From Methylobacterium frigidaeris (GTDB taxonomy: Bacteria; Pseudomonadota; Alphaproteobacteria; Rhizobiales; Beijerinckiaceae): a DNA stretch of 64,000 nt. The notes below the pieces were generated by a model, which was not told the DNA's origin, made no database searches, and saw only the letters and a program-made list of their open reading frames with translations. Made by a program: the position numbers and the translations under genes. Where the stretch lies: assembly GCF_022179185.1 (NCBI RefSeq), contig NZ_BPQJ01000008.1:155911-219910 (forward strand). Reading direction: 5' to 3'. This document shows, in pieces, positions 8,589 through 17,227 of this stretch. Every line of letters starts with the position of its first letter. Positions within the stretch are counted from its first letter, which is position 1.

Positions 8589-8920
8589 CGCTCCTCGTCA
8601 GCTTGGGCGTGAGCTTCCTCGGGTTCGCCGCACTGTGCCTGAGCATGGCCCGGCACCACCAGGCTGTGTGGTCGGGCCCGCCGGACCGGCACCGCACGCT
8701 CACCCTGCGCGCCGCCGGCTGGGGGCTGATCGCCCTGTCCCTCGCCGCCGCGATCCGGTTCGACGGCTGGAATGTCGGCCCGGTCGACTGGCTCGGATCG
8801 CTGATCGGGGCCGGTCTCCTCCTGATCGTCGTCCAGTCGTACCGGCCGCGGGCGCTCCTCTGGATGACCCCGGTCGCGGCCGCGATCGCCCTCGTGGCCG
8901 CGCTCGGGTCGCTTGTTTGA
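8585..8920 (+). CDS. DUF3325 membrane protein
   Basis: A 111-residue inner-membrane protein with three or four hydrophobic segments (residues 2-20, 42-58, 70-86, 92-110). It matches DUF3325, the usual third member of DUF3649-PepSY-DUF3325 iron loci. LSMARHHQ near residue 20 is typical of the family. Its ATG overlaps the PepSY stop (8585-8588). It ends 8 bases before the convergent inositol-phosphatase gene. Function unknown; context points to siderophore iron handling. Confidence 0.7.
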   Translation: MTLLVSLGVSFLGFAALCLSMARHHQAVWSGPPDRHRTLTLRAAGWGLIALSLAAAIRFDGWNVGPVDWLGSLIGAGLLLIVVQSYRPRALLWMTPVAAAIALVAALGSLV

Positions 8921-8928
8921 GGGCGGCG

Positions 8929-9735
8929 TCACCCCCGCCGCGACGCCTCCCCCAGCCGGCGCAGGTCCGCCACCACCGCCGGCGTGCCGGCATAGAGCAG
9001 CCCGCCGGTGAGCATGTCGTCGGAGCCGAGATACTCGGCGACGCCGCCGGCTTCGCTAACGAGGAGGAGGCCGGCATAGCAATCCCAGGCATTGAGGCCG
9101 GGATCGTAGTAGCCGGCGAGCCGCCCGGCCGCGACGTAGGCGAGCATCAGGGCGCCGGAGCCGTTGCGGAACAGCACCCCACCCTCGCGGTAGAGGCCGT
9201 GCACGAAGGCGGCGGCCTCCGCGGCGGGGGTCTTCTGGGTGGCGCCGAAGCCGATATTGGCCGAGGTGAGCACCGTCGCGGAATCGATGCGCAGGGGCCG
9301 GCCGTTCACGGTCGCGCCCTCGCCCGCCAACCCCGCATAGGTCTCGCGCAGGACCGGCGCCTCGATCACGCCGGCGACCAGCCCCTCGGGTCCGCGCACG
9401 CCGATCGACACGCACCAGTTCGGCTGGCCGTTGAGGAACGGGCTGGTGCCGTCGATCGGATCGACCACCCAGGTATAGCCCGACCGGCTCGGGACCGGAT
9501 CGTGCTCCTCGCCGATCACCCCGTCCTCCGGAAAGGTTTCCGCGATGCGGGCGCGGATCAGGAGCTCGACCTCGCGGTCGGCCTGCGAGACGAGGTCCTG
9601 CGCGCCGCTCTTCTGCTCGATCACCAGCTCGTCGCGGGCGTTGAAGTACCCGAGGGCGGTCTCGCCGGCGGCGCGGGCGATCGCGAGGGCGTGGTCGCGG
9701 CGCGCGCGCGCGGCCCGGGTGGTGTCGGTGGTCAT
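8929..9735 (-). CDS. Inositol-monophosphatase-family phosphatase
   Basis: A 268-residue Mg-dependent sugar-phosphate or nucleotide phosphatase (FIG superfamily). The metal ligands are visible: GEEHD (Glu 76-77), DPIDGT (92-97) and the C-terminal AWDCYAG. These define inositol monophosphatase, histidinol-phosphatase and CysQ relatives. The substrate cannot be assigned from these motifs alone. It is the last gene of a minus-strand set with nudC and the DapA-like gene, 53 bases after the latter. Nothing suggests loss of activity. Confidence 0.85.
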   Translation of the reverse strand: MTTDTTRAARARRDHALAIARAAGETALGYFNARDELVIEQKSGAQDLVSQADREVELLIRARIAETFPEDGVIGEEHDPVPSRSGYTWVVDPIDGTSPFLNGQPNWCVSIGVRGPEGLVAGVIEAPVLRETYAGLAGEGATVNGRPLRIDSATVLTSANIGFGATQKTPAAEAAAFVHGLYREGGVLFRNGSGALMLAYVAAGRLAGYYDPGLNAWDCYAGLLLVSEAGGVAEYLGSDDMLTGGLLYAGTPAVVADLRRLGEASRRG

Positions 9736-9788
9736 GACGGTGACTTCCTCGAACGGATGGCGGCGGCCGTCCTACACGGCCGGTTGTC

Positions 9789-10688
9789 TCAGCTGTGCGA
9801 CGTGATGCCTACGCCGGTGACGTCGGCGAGCGCCGCCGCGATGGCGGCCCGGGCTTCCGGCGAGGCCGGGCTCTGCGGCGGCACCGGATCGCCGACGGCG
9901 TAGCCCTGCATCTGCAGCGCCGCCTTGACGCAGGCGGCGAGGTTATAGCGGGCAAAAACCTCGTTGAAGGCCCAGACCCGCTTCTGCAACGCCACCGCCT
10001 CGCCCCATCGCTCCTCCCGGCACAGCTGGTAGAGCGCCAGGCATTCCCGCGGGATGACGCAGGCGGGGCCGGCGAACCAGCCCTTGCCGCCGAGCATCAT
10101 CACGCTCGCGGCGATGTGCGAGGAGGCGGCGAAGACGTCGAGGTCGCCGCCGACGCGGTTCAGGATCGAGAGCAGGCGCCCGGTATTGGTCGAGGCGTCC
10201 TTGATGCCGACGATGTTCGGGTGCCGGGAAAGCCGCGCGATGGAGGCGACCGAGAGGTCGGCGCGCTGGAAGTTCGGGTTGGTGTAGAGGATGATCGGCA
10301 GGTCGGTGGCGTCCGCCACGGTCAGGAAGTACCGCTCGATCTCGCCTTCCGTCAGCGGGAAATAGGCGTCGAGGATCAGCACGATCCCGTCCGCCCCCGC
10401 CGCCCGGCAGGCCCTGGCCTGGGCCACTGCACCGCGGATGGCGGTCGAGGCGACGCCCGGCAGCACCGGCACCCGGCCCGCGGCGGCGGCGACCACCGCC
10501 GCTACGGTCTCGCGCTTCTGCGCCTCGTCGAGATAGGCGAACTCGCCGGTGCTGCCGAGCGGCGTCAGGCCGTGCACGCCGGCGGCGATCAGGTCGTCGC
10601 AGAGCGACGCCATCACCCCGGCCTCGACCCGCCCTTCCGGATCGAGCGGGGTGACGAGGTAGGGGATGATGCCCTCGAACCGCGCCAT
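9789..10688 (-). CDS. DapA-superfamily lyase/aldolase
   Basis: A 299-residue class I aldolase-type TIM barrel. The Schiff-base Lys is K163 (GIKDAS) and the catalytic Tyr is Y135 (ILYTNPN), with GSTGEF at 45-50. It is probably not lysine-pathway DapA: the Arg that binds the aspartate-semialdehyde carboxylate two to three residues after the Tyr-containing strand is replaced (NPNFQR). It could be an N-acetylneuraminate-, keto-deoxy-sugar- or hydroxyproline-type lyase. The ATG at 10688 lies 2 bases after nudC's stop, indicating coupled translation. The frame is open further upstream, but that part is the shadow of nudC. Confidence 0.8.
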   Translation of the reverse strand: MARFEGIIPYLVTPLDPEGRVEAGVMASLCDDLIAAGVHGLTPLGSTGEFAYLDEAQKRETVAAVVAAAAGRVPVLPGVASTAIRGAVAQARACRAAGADGIVLILDAYFPLTEGEIERYFLTVADATDLPIILYTNPNFQRADLSVASIARLSRHPNIVGIKDASTNTGRLLSILNRVGGDLDVFAASSHIAASVMMLGGKGWFAGPACVIPRECLALYQLCREERWGEAVALQKRVWAFNEVFARYNLAACVKAALQMQGYAVGDPVPPQSPASPEARAAIAAALADVTGVGITSHS

Positions 10689-10690
10689 CG

Positions 10691-11620
10691 TCACCGCTCC
10701 GCGAAGCTGCGGACCAGGGCGTTCGCGATCGCCATCGGCGGCGGGGTCATCAGGCCGTCCGGGTGGCGGCGCTCTAGCATCTGCCGCACCTCGTCGCGGG
10801 TGAACCAGCGGGCATCCTCCAGCTCGGTCCGGTCGAGCACCAGGGCGTCGCCCTCCGCCTCGCCCTCGCAGCCGATCATCAGCGAGGACGGGAACGGCCA
10901 GGGCTGGGAGAGGTGGTAGCGCACCGCGCCGACCCGCACGCCGGCCTCCTCGAAGGTCTCGCGCCGCACCGCGTCCTCGATGGTCTCGCCGGGCTCCAGG
11001 AAGCCGGCGAGGCAGGAATAGACGCCGGGCGCGAACCGGGCCTGGCGGCCGAGCAGGCAGCGGTCGCCGTTCGTCACCAGCATGATCACCACCGGGTCGG
11101 TGCGCGGGAAATGCTCGGTACCGCAAGACCCGCAATCGCGCCGGAAGCCGCCGCAGGAGAGGGTGGTGGGGTTGCCGCAATTGGCGCAGAAGCCGTGCCG
11201 GGCGTGCCAGCCGAGCAGCGACTTGGCGGTGGCGAGCACCCCCATCTCGGGTGCCGGCACCGCCCCCTCGACCGCGACGGCGCGGGCATCGAGCACCCGG
11301 TAGGCCGGATCGTCCCGGTACAGGGCCGCCGCATCCGCCGGCAGCGCCCCCGCGAAGGCGGGCCGCCCGCCGACCCGGCCGAGGAAGAGCTCGGGCGAAG
11401 GCTGGCCGGCCCGGGCCGCATCCTCGGGTGCCAGCAGGCAGGTGGCCCCGCCCTCCGTCATCCGCAGCACCGGCACGTCGCCGCAGAAAAGCAGCAGGCT
11501 GGCGTCGGGGGTGTCCGCCAGCGTCGGGGTCGGGCCGCTGCGCTCGGCGGAGTGGCGCTCGAGCAGGCTCTGGGCGTAGCCGAGGCGATCGAGGGAGGAG
11601 GGCAAGGCGGGGATCCTCAT
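10691..11620 (-). CDS. nudC: NADH pyrophosphatase / NAD-cap decapping Nudix hydrolase
   Basis: A 309-residue NudC. It hydrolyses NAD(H) to NMN(H) and AMP and removes NAD caps from RNA. The order is an N-terminal NUDIX-like domain (residues 20-130), a zinc ribbon of the form CxNC...C..C (FCANCGNPTT, then DCGSCG), and the Nudix box GFLEPGETIEDAVRRETFEE with EEAGV. SQPWPFPSSLM after the box is the SQPWPFPxS signature specific to NudC. It is the first gene of a three-gene minus-strand set. Its start faces the protealysin-like gene across about 600 bases. Confidence 0.92.
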   Translation of the reverse strand: MRIPALPSSLDRLGYAQSLLERHSAERSGPTPTLADTPDASLLLFCGDVPVLRMTEGGATCLLAPEDAARAGQPSPELFLGRVGGRPAFAGALPADAAALYRDDPAYRVLDARAVAVEGAVPAPEMGVLATAKSLLGWHARHGFCANCGNPTTLSCGGFRRDCGSCGTEHFPRTDPVVIMLVTNGDRCLLGRQARFAPGVYSCLAGFLEPGETIEDAVRRETFEEAGVRVGAVRYHLSQPWPFPSSLMIGCEGEAEGDALVLDRTELEDARWFTRDEVRQMLERRHPDGLMTPPPMAIANALVRSFAER

Positions 11621-12216
11621 GCATCATCGTGCGGAGCCCGGCGCGGCCCCTCGCGTCGAAGGGAGCATGGGCAGGCAAAATGATGCAAAAGCAAGGCGGC
11701 GGGTGGGGGACGCGGGTTGCTCTCGGCGCATTTGCGCCGCTCGGATCCGGCACTCCTTCGACTGCCACGTGGGAACCTGATCCGCTTCCGCCTGCGCGTA
11801 TGGTCGCGTGCTCACCGGGATTGTCCGGACATCGATGATGTCTGGAGATGTGATGGTGTCCTCGTGCCGTGCTGCAGAACTCTCGCGGACGACGTGTCAG
11901 GGAGGGGGCGGCGCCAAGAAAATCGGCCGGTTCTCCACAGACTGAACGAGGATGATTTTGGCGGTCTTACAGCTGCGATCTCAAGAATGACATGTGAAGC
12001 GCCAGAGGTACAAGGAAAAAAATCATTGGTTTCGACGATCGTTCGAGTTTTGCATTGTATTTGATTTATCTTTGAATTTTTATTCCTAATTGATATTTGA
12101 TACTATGCTGCCTCCTTTGTTGTACTTAAATCTTGCAAATGGCTGAAATCTGTGCATTAATCAAAATTCATGGTAACCATGCAGATCACAGTCAAACCTG
12201 GCTGGAGGATTGCGCC
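11621..12216. other. AT-rich divergent intergenic region
   Basis: Roughly 600 bases separate nudC (minus) from the M4 protease (plus). From about 11,980 to 12,210 base composition drops sharply in GC, with runs such as TTTTTATTCC and ATTGATATTTGA. No convincing gene lies here; a 115-codon frame at 11717-12064 has random composition. The AT-rich part probably holds the protease promoter or marks acquired DNA. Confidence 0.6.
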
Positions 12217-13416
12217 ATGTGTACGTGTCGGCACCGTCACTCGATTTTCTGCGTCCTGCCGCCCTACATCCTCAAATCGATTCAGAAGAACGGCTCGAAG
12301 GAGCAGGTTGAGGCCGCGATCAACACGCTGTCGGTCGACAGCACCTTCCGGTCCGTTCGGCTCAACCTGACGGCGGCCGTCTCGCCGGCACAGAGGGAGC
12401 GGAGGGTTCTGGGACCTGCCCAGTCCAAACAGCGAACCATCTACACAGCCGACAACGTCGAGACGCTCCCCGGAAAGGCGGTTCGCACCGAGGGGGCCGG
12501 ACCATCCGGCGACGTCGCGGTTGATGAGGCATACGACGGCCTCGGTCACACCTTCGATTTCTTCTCGGAGATCTTCGACCGGAATTCCATCGACGACGAG
12601 GGGATGCCGCTCAACGCCACCGTTCATTACGGGCCCAGATACAGCAATGCGTTCTGGAACGGCCAGCGGATGGTCTTCGGTGACGGCGACGGGGAACTGT
12701 TCAATCGCTTCACGATCGCGCTCGACGTGATCGGTCACGAACTCGGGCACGGCGTCACCGAGGATGAAACCGGCTTGGTGTATCTCTTCCAATCGGGCGC
12801 ATTGAACGAACATCTCTCTGACGTGTGGGGTTCGTTGATCAAGCAATGGTATCTCAGACAGACATCGGATCAGGCAGATTGGCTGATCGGTGCCGGCCTG
12901 CTGGCCGATGGCGTGAAGGGACAAGCGTTGCGCTCCATGAAGAAACCTGGAAGCGCCTTCGACGATCCGGTGCTGGGAAGAGATCCTCAGCCAGGCCATA
13001 TGGATGATTACGAAGAAACTTATGCCGACAACGGTGGCGTTCACATTAATTCAGGAATACCGAACCGGGCTTTCTACCTCGCCGCCACCTCGGTCGGTGG
13101 CTACGCCTGGGAGAAGATCGGGCGCGTGTGGTACGAGACGATAAGGAGCAAGCGGGTCAAGCAGGACACGAAGTTCAAGGAATTCGCTAACCTCACCGTC
13201 GCGACCGCGTTGCGGACTCCCGGCTGCGGTCCCATCGAGCAGAAAGCCATCGCCGAGGCCTGGGCCGAGGTGGGCGTTTTGGAAAAGGTTGCTCCGAAGA
13301 CGACGAGAGCCGTGACGACCAGATCCAGCCGACAACCTGCGCGCATGTTCGAAGCACAACGTGGTGGACGTGACGGCGATGCAAGTTCGAGCACGTCCAA
13401 TGGTTCAGGCCGATGA
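12217..13416 (+). CDS. Protealysin-like M4 (thermolysin-family) metalloprotease
   Basis: A 399-residue zinc protease. The ATG at 12217 is chosen because GGAGGA lies 7 bases upstream and because the protein then begins MCTCRHRHSIFCVLPPYIL, the short propeptide start of protealysin-type precursors. An earlier ATG (12133) adds an unlikely leader. The catalytic site is HELGH (174-178), the third zinc ligand is E198 in NEHLSD, and the active-site His is 276 in GGVHINSG. No Sec signal is present, as in protealysins, so the mature enzyme may act inside the cell or be exported by other means. The C-terminal 40 residues are Ser/Arg-rich and low-complexity. A probable inhibitor gene follows after 10 bases. 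Confidence 0.9.
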   Translation: MCTCRHRHSIFCVLPPYILKSIQKNGSKEQVEAAINTLSVDSTFRSVRLNLTAAVSPAQRERRVLGPAQSKQRTIYTADNVETLPGKAVRTEGAGPSGDVAVDEAYDGLGHTFDFFSEIFDRNSIDDEGMPLNATVHYGPRYSNAFWNGQRMVFGDGDGELFNRFTIALDVIGHELGHGVTEDETGLVYLFQSGALNEHLSDVWGSLIKQWYLRQTSDQADWLIGAGLLADGVKGQALRSMKKPGSAFDDPVLGRDPQPGHMDDYEETYADNGGVHINSGIPNRAFYLAATSVGGYAWEKIGRVWYETIRSKRVKQDTKFKEFANLTVATALRTPGCGPIEQKAIAEAWAEVGVLEKVAPKTTRAVTTRSSRQPARMFEAQRGGRDGDASSSTSNGSGR

Positions 13417-13426
13417 TGGAGATGTG

Positions 13427-13756
13427 ATGCGCATCACCCTCGAGAGACTATCCACAGGTGCAGCTTTCTTTCCCGGTCTGGCGAAGCCTGTGGTCGTTGA
13501 CAGCAAAGCTCTGTCGCCGGCCGCAGCGATGGAGCTGGAGAAGCTGGTGGAAGCCGCCAAGATCTTCGACGGGCCGGACGCGGATCCTTCGGCGGCCGGC
13601 AGACCATCGGCGCGGGGCGCGGCGGATTACGAGCAGAAAATCGTTACGGTTGAGCGGGGGGATGACGTGCGAACCGTTCATCTCTCCGACCTGGCCTCGA
13701 AATCCGCCGACATACAGGCCTTGCTGAATTTCGTCGAGAAGAACTCGAAGCGTTAG
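13427..13756 (+). CDS. Emfourin-like protealysin inhibitor
   Basis: A 109-residue soluble protein. Position and pattern match emfourin, the proteinaceous inhibitor encoded next to protealysin-type M4 proteases. Features are a strand-rich N-terminus with FFPGL, an AAAMELEKLVEAAKIF helix, then ADYEQKIVTVERG and a C-terminal helix IQALLNFVEK. The ATG at 13427 has GGAG just upstream. An earlier in-frame ATG (13361) overlaps the protease gene and adds a non-conserved leader. Coupling protease and inhibitor would limit self-digestion. No signal peptide is present, which agrees with an intracellular pair. Assignment rests on remembered family pattern plus context. Confidence 0.72.
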   Translation: MRITLERLSTGAAFFPGLAKPVVVDSKALSPAAAMELEKLVEAAKIFDGPDADPSAAGRPSARGAADYEQKIVTVERGDDVRTVHLSDLASKSADIQALLNFVEKNSKR

Positions 13757-13897
13757 AGTATTTTCGGCGAAGCATATGTTTGTTTTTGAAAAAATCCGCA
13801 AGATCGGAAACTTGGAGCCGCGCCCGCGCGCCGCTCCAGGTCCTGCCACAGAGTGCAGCAGGTTTCTGCACGCCCCACAGCCATCTGGAGGGCTGCC

Positions 13898-14329
13898 GTG
13901 CTCGTGTTTGTGTTACGCCACGCTGATAAGCGGCCATTCCCGGCGGACGATCTCAGCGAGGCAGGACGGGAACGGGCAGAGCTGCTGGCCCGGATGCTCG
14001 CCCGCAGTGGCGTCAAGAAAGCGTACCACAGCGGAGCGGTCCGTGCACGAAAGACCCTCGATCCGCTGGCGCACGCGATCGGTTCGTCGCTGGACATCGT
14101 TGAGCTGCCCGCTCCACCGGACATCATACGCACCATCATCGCCCTGCCGGAGACGACCGTGGCGATCGTCGTTGGTCACAGCAACACGGTCGGACCGATC
14201 ATCGAAGGCCTGTGCGGGATCGCCGTGACTCCGATCGCGGATGAGACGTTCGACGATCTTTTCATGGTGTCTCTGAATCCCGCCGGCCGACCGAACTTCA
14301 CTCATTTGAAGTACGGAGCCGAGACGTGA
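13898..14329 (+). CDS. Histidine phosphatase (SixA/phosphoglycerate-mutase-like)
   Basis: A 143-residue member of the histidine phosphatase superfamily. The catalytic motif is LRHADK near the N-terminus (RH with catalytic His), the second Arg is in SGAVRARKT, and the general-acid region is VVGHSNTVG. Size and LRHAD fit SixA-type phosphohistidine phosphatases or small phosphatases of unknown substrate. The GTG at 13898 is preferred: GGAGGG sits 5 bases upstream, whereas an upstream GTG (13853) has no ribosome site. It stands alone, about 140 bases after the emfourin-like gene. Confidence 0.8.
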   Translation: MLVFVLRHADKRPFPADDLSEAGRERAELLARMLARSGVKKAYHSGAVRARKTLDPLAHAIGSSLDIVELPAPPDIIRTIIALPETTVAIVVGHSNTVGPIIEGLCGIAVTPIADETFDDLFMVSLNPAGRPNFTHLKYGAET

Positions 14330-14412
14330 TCGCGACCGTGTCGTGGCGTGCGACGTCGCAGGAGCAGCCGCGGCACTGATGCCGTCGCGCTTTCGGCAAG
14401 AGGCGGGCCGCC

Positions 14413-14826
14413 TCACGCCGCCGCGAACAACCCCCGCGCCCGTTCCACCAGCTGCGCCGCCGCATGCGCCGGATACGGCTCCCGCGTGCCGTGCCCCCAG
14501 ACCGGCCCCGGCCAGGCCGGATCCGATCGGAACCGCCCGACCACGTGGACGTGGAGCTGCGCCACCACGTTGCCGAGCGCCCCGACATTCACCTTGTCGG
14601 GCTTGGCGAGCGCCTGCATCACGCCGACCGCGAGGCGGGTCTCCTCCATCAGCCGGGCGGCATCCTCGGGGCTCAGGTCGGTGAGTTCCGAGACTCCCGG
14701 GAGACGCGGCACCAGGACGAGCCAGGGAAAGCGCTTGTCGTTCAGGAGCAGCACGCTCGACAGGGCGAGGTCGCCGAGCGCGATGGTGTCGGCGGAGAGC
14801 CGCGGGTCGAGGGTGAAGTCGCTCAT
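14413..14826 (-). CDS. HIT-family nucleotide-binding protein
   Basis: A 137-residue histidine-triad protein, typical in length. The HIT motif is QLHVHVVGR in the C-terminal third, preceded by NVGALGN. HIT hydrolases cleave nucleotide phosphoramidates or dinucleoside polyphosphates; the substrate is not resolved here. The terminal WPGPVWGHG is the form seen in the alphaproteobacterial diadenosine-tetraphosphate-hydrolase-like subgroup. The gene starts 9 bases after the universal stress protein ends, so the two are probably cotranscribed. Confidence 0.88.
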   Translation of the reverse strand: MSDFTLDPRLSADTIALGDLALSSVLLLNDKRFPWLVLVPRLPGVSELTDLSPEDAARLMEETRLAVGVMQALAKPDKVNVGALGNVVAQLHVHVVGRFRSDPAWPGPVWGHGTREPYPAHAAAQLVERARGLFAAA

Positions 14827-14835
14827 CTCGGTCCG

Positions 14836-15678
14836 TCAATGCGCCATCAGCACCGGCATGGCGGCGTGGGCGAGGATGTGGCTGGTGGCCCCGCCGAAGA
14901 TCATCTGGCGCAGGCGGCTCTGGGTGTAGGCGCCCTTGATCAGGAGATCGCAGCCGATCGCCTCGGCCTCCGTCAAAAAAATCTCGCCGACGGTGCGGCG
15001 GCCGGCGGCCAGGGTCCGCCCTTGCGCCGAGAGGCCCTCGCGGTTGAGGGCGGCGGCCATCTCCTCGGCGCTCGGGCCCGGCACCATGCCGGCATCGACC
15101 CCCAGCACCTCGATCCGGGACGCGGCGCGCAGGAACGGCGCCGCGAAGGCGACCGCGCGGGCGGTCTCGGTCGAGCCGTTCCAGGCGATCACCACGGTCT
15201 CGCCGATGCTGGCGGGAGAATTCGGCGGGGCGATGATCAGGGGGCGGCCGCTCTCGAACAGCACCGCCTCGAGGGTCGTCATGCGCGGCGCCCCCTCGCC
15301 GCTGCTGGGCCGGCCGACCACCGTGGCGTTGAACAGCCGCGCGTGCTGCGCCAGGAACCCGTCGCCGGGAGGCGCGTCGGGCCGCCAGCGGTAGCGCGGG
15401 CCGTTCTTGCCCGCGTCGGCGCTCTCGCGGGCGATGCCGTGCCGCTCCATCGCGGCGGTGAACAGACCGCCGCAATCGCGGGCCTCGACGAGGTCGGTCT
15501 CCTCGTCGCGCACCCAGGTCATGCCCCCGACCATGTCGACGGGGACGTACTCGGCCAGCGCCGGGCGCAGGCCGAAGCCCTCGATGCCGGCGCCGAAGCG
15601 GCGGGCGGTGAGGACCGCGGTATCGAGCACCGAATCGAGCAGGGTGTGGCGGGCGACCGGAACGAGGAGCGTCTTCAT
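14836..15678 (-). CDS. Universal stress protein, tandem domain
   Basis: A 280-residue protein with two UspA-like halves. The N-terminal half (MKTLLVPVAR) lacks the ATP-binding glycines. The C-terminal half keeps a nucleotide-binding pattern, LLIKGAYTQSRLRQMIFGG followed by ATSHILAHAAMPVLM. Such proteins bind ATP and appear in stress, but targets are usually unknown. It is first in a minus-strand pair with the HIT protein, which also handles nucleotides. The ATG is at 15678, with the MFS gene stop about 100 bases upstream. Confidence 0.85.
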   Translation of the reverse strand: MKTLLVPVARHTLLDSVLDTAVLTARRFGAGIEGFGLRPALAEYVPVDMVGGMTWVRDEETDLVEARDCGGLFTAAMERHGIARESADAGKNGPRYRWRPDAPPGDGFLAQHARLFNATVVGRPSSGEGAPRMTTLEAVLFESGRPLIIAPPNSPASIGETVVIAWNGSTETARAVAFAAPFLRAASRIEVLGVDAGMVPGPSAEEMAAALNREGLSAQGRTLAAGRRTVGEIFLTEAEAIGCDLLIKGAYTQSRLRQMIFGGATSHILAHAAMPVLMAH

Positions 15679-15781
15679 GATGGCGCACTCACCTCAGGGG
15701 CCTCGGGGACGACGGGCGCGATTGCATCACGGCCGCCTCCGGCCTGTCCAGTGGGCCCCTGGGGCAATCCCCGGCCCAGGC

Positions 15782-17053
15782 TCAGGGCCCGGCCGGGGCG
15801 CCCACCGTCCCCCGCCGCGGCTCCGGCGGCTCGTCCTGGCCGCAGGCCGCACCCGCACCGTCCCGGCCGCCGGGGGCGCAGGTCTCCTCCAGCCACAGGG
15901 CCAGCACCAGGGCGAGGCCGGCAGGGAGCGCCAGCGCCAGGAAGGCCCAGGTCCAGCCGAGATGGAGCGCGAGCAGGCCCCCGACCCAGCCCGAGAGGGC
16001 GCCGCCCACCCCCTGCACCGCCGCGACGGTGCCGAGCGCCGTCTGGGTGCGGCCCGAGCCCCAGGTGAGGTCGGCCACCACCACCGGCACCGCGACGCCG
16101 ATGACGCCCGAGGCGACGCCGTCGAGCACCTCCGCCAGCACGAGCCAGTACGGATCGGACAGGAAGGCCGAGAGCAGGGCGCGCGCCGGCAGCACCGCGC
16201 AGGCGACGAGGAGGAGCTGGCGCCGGCCGCGCCGGTCGGCGAGCGATCCGGCGAAGAGCGCCACCGGGATCATCACCGCCTGCGCGACGATGACGTAGCG
16301 GGCGGTCCAGCCAGTGCCGTCCTGGCCGGCGGCCACCAGCTTCTGGCCGAGCAGGCTCAGCATCGAGCCGTTGGCGAGGTTGAACAGGGCGAGGGCTGCC
16401 GAGAGGATCAGCAGGCGCCGGTCGGACAGGACCTTCAGGATGCCGGAACGCTCCGGCTTGTCGTCCGGATCGTCCTCCTTCCAGCCGACGGCGCGCCGGC
16501 CGTTCCAGGCCTTCTTCGGCGTCGTCACCGCCGCCACGATGGCGCAGGCGGAGAGCCCGCCCAGCACCCAGAAGGCGATGCTCGGGCCCATGATCGGCGT
16601 GCCGAAGCTGATCGCCAGGGCTGCCCCCAGGATGCCGACGTGGTTCCAGGCCTGGTTGCGGCCCTGCTGCTTCGGGAAGGCCTGCTTGCCGACCATGCCG
16701 AGGGTCAGCGCCGTCACCGCCGGTACCACGAGGGTGCCGCCCGCGGCGGCGACGAACTGGGCGGCGAGCACCGCCATGAACGAGCGGGCCGGCAGCAGCA
16801 GCAGGGTGCCGACGAGGATCGCCGCGCAGGCTGCCGCGATCAGCATCCGGGGCCGGCCGAGCCGGTCGACCAGGGCGCCGAGCGGCCCGCTCAACGCGAG
16901 GGTCGCGAAGCCGACGATGGTGGTGACGAGGCCGACCTGGCTCGGGCCCCATTGCGCGGCCTGCGCCAGCCAGGTGCCGAGGAAGGGGCCGAGCCCGCCC
17001 TGGATGTCGCCGACGAAGACGTTGATCAGGGCGAGGTGGGTCGTGGGATTCAT
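15782..17053 (-). CDS. MFS transporter (drug/metabolite efflux type)
   Basis: A 423-residue membrane protein with about 12 hydrophobic helices and the MFS loop motif GALVDRLGRPRM between helices 2 and 3, echoed by GSLADRRGRRQ in the second half. The family exports or exchanges small molecules; no substrate can be named. The ATG at 17053 gives MNPTTHLALINVFVGDIQGG, a normal start for helix 1. A longer frame to 17218 adds a basic leader and is unlikely. The C-terminus is a charged Gly/Pro-rich tail. Confidence 0.85.
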   Translation of the reverse strand: MNPTTHLALINVFVGDIQGGLGPFLGTWLAQAAQWGPSQVGLVTTIVGFATLALSGPLGALVDRLGRPRMLIAAACAAILVGTLLLLPARSFMAVLAAQFVAAAGGTLVVPAVTALTLGMVGKQAFPKQQGRNQAWNHVGILGAALAISFGTPIMGPSIAFWVLGGLSACAIVAAVTTPKKAWNGRRAVGWKEDDPDDKPERSGILKVLSDRRLLILSAALALFNLANGSMLSLLGQKLVAAGQDGTGWTARYVIVAQAVMIPVALFAGSLADRRGRRQLLLVACAVLPARALLSAFLSDPYWLVLAEVLDGVASGVIGVAVPVVVADLTWGSGRTQTALGTVAAVQGVGGALSGWVGGLLALHLGWTWAFLALALPAGLALVLALWLEETCAPGGRDGAGAACGQDEPPEPRRGTVGAPAGP

Positions 17054-17227
17054 CAACGCGGAGGCGCTCCGGCTGGCCCGTGCGGGCTCTCGTGGGTCTC
17101 TTCTGGCCCTAACGGACCAACGCGCCTGAACGGCGAATGATCGCCTCGCCGCGGTGATGCTCCTGTTAGGGGCTGGTGTCCGTCCGCAGGGCCTTCGCGG
17201 CGCGAAGGCACCGATCAAGGATTCGGC

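Noticed and set aside
11717..12064. 115-codon frame in the AT-rich intergenic region
   Set aside because: Random composition, no ribosome site and no family resemblance.
14464..16068. 534-codon plus-strand frame opposite the HIT, stress-protein and MFS genes
   Set aside because: Shadow of three well-supported minus-strand genes; no recognisable protein features.
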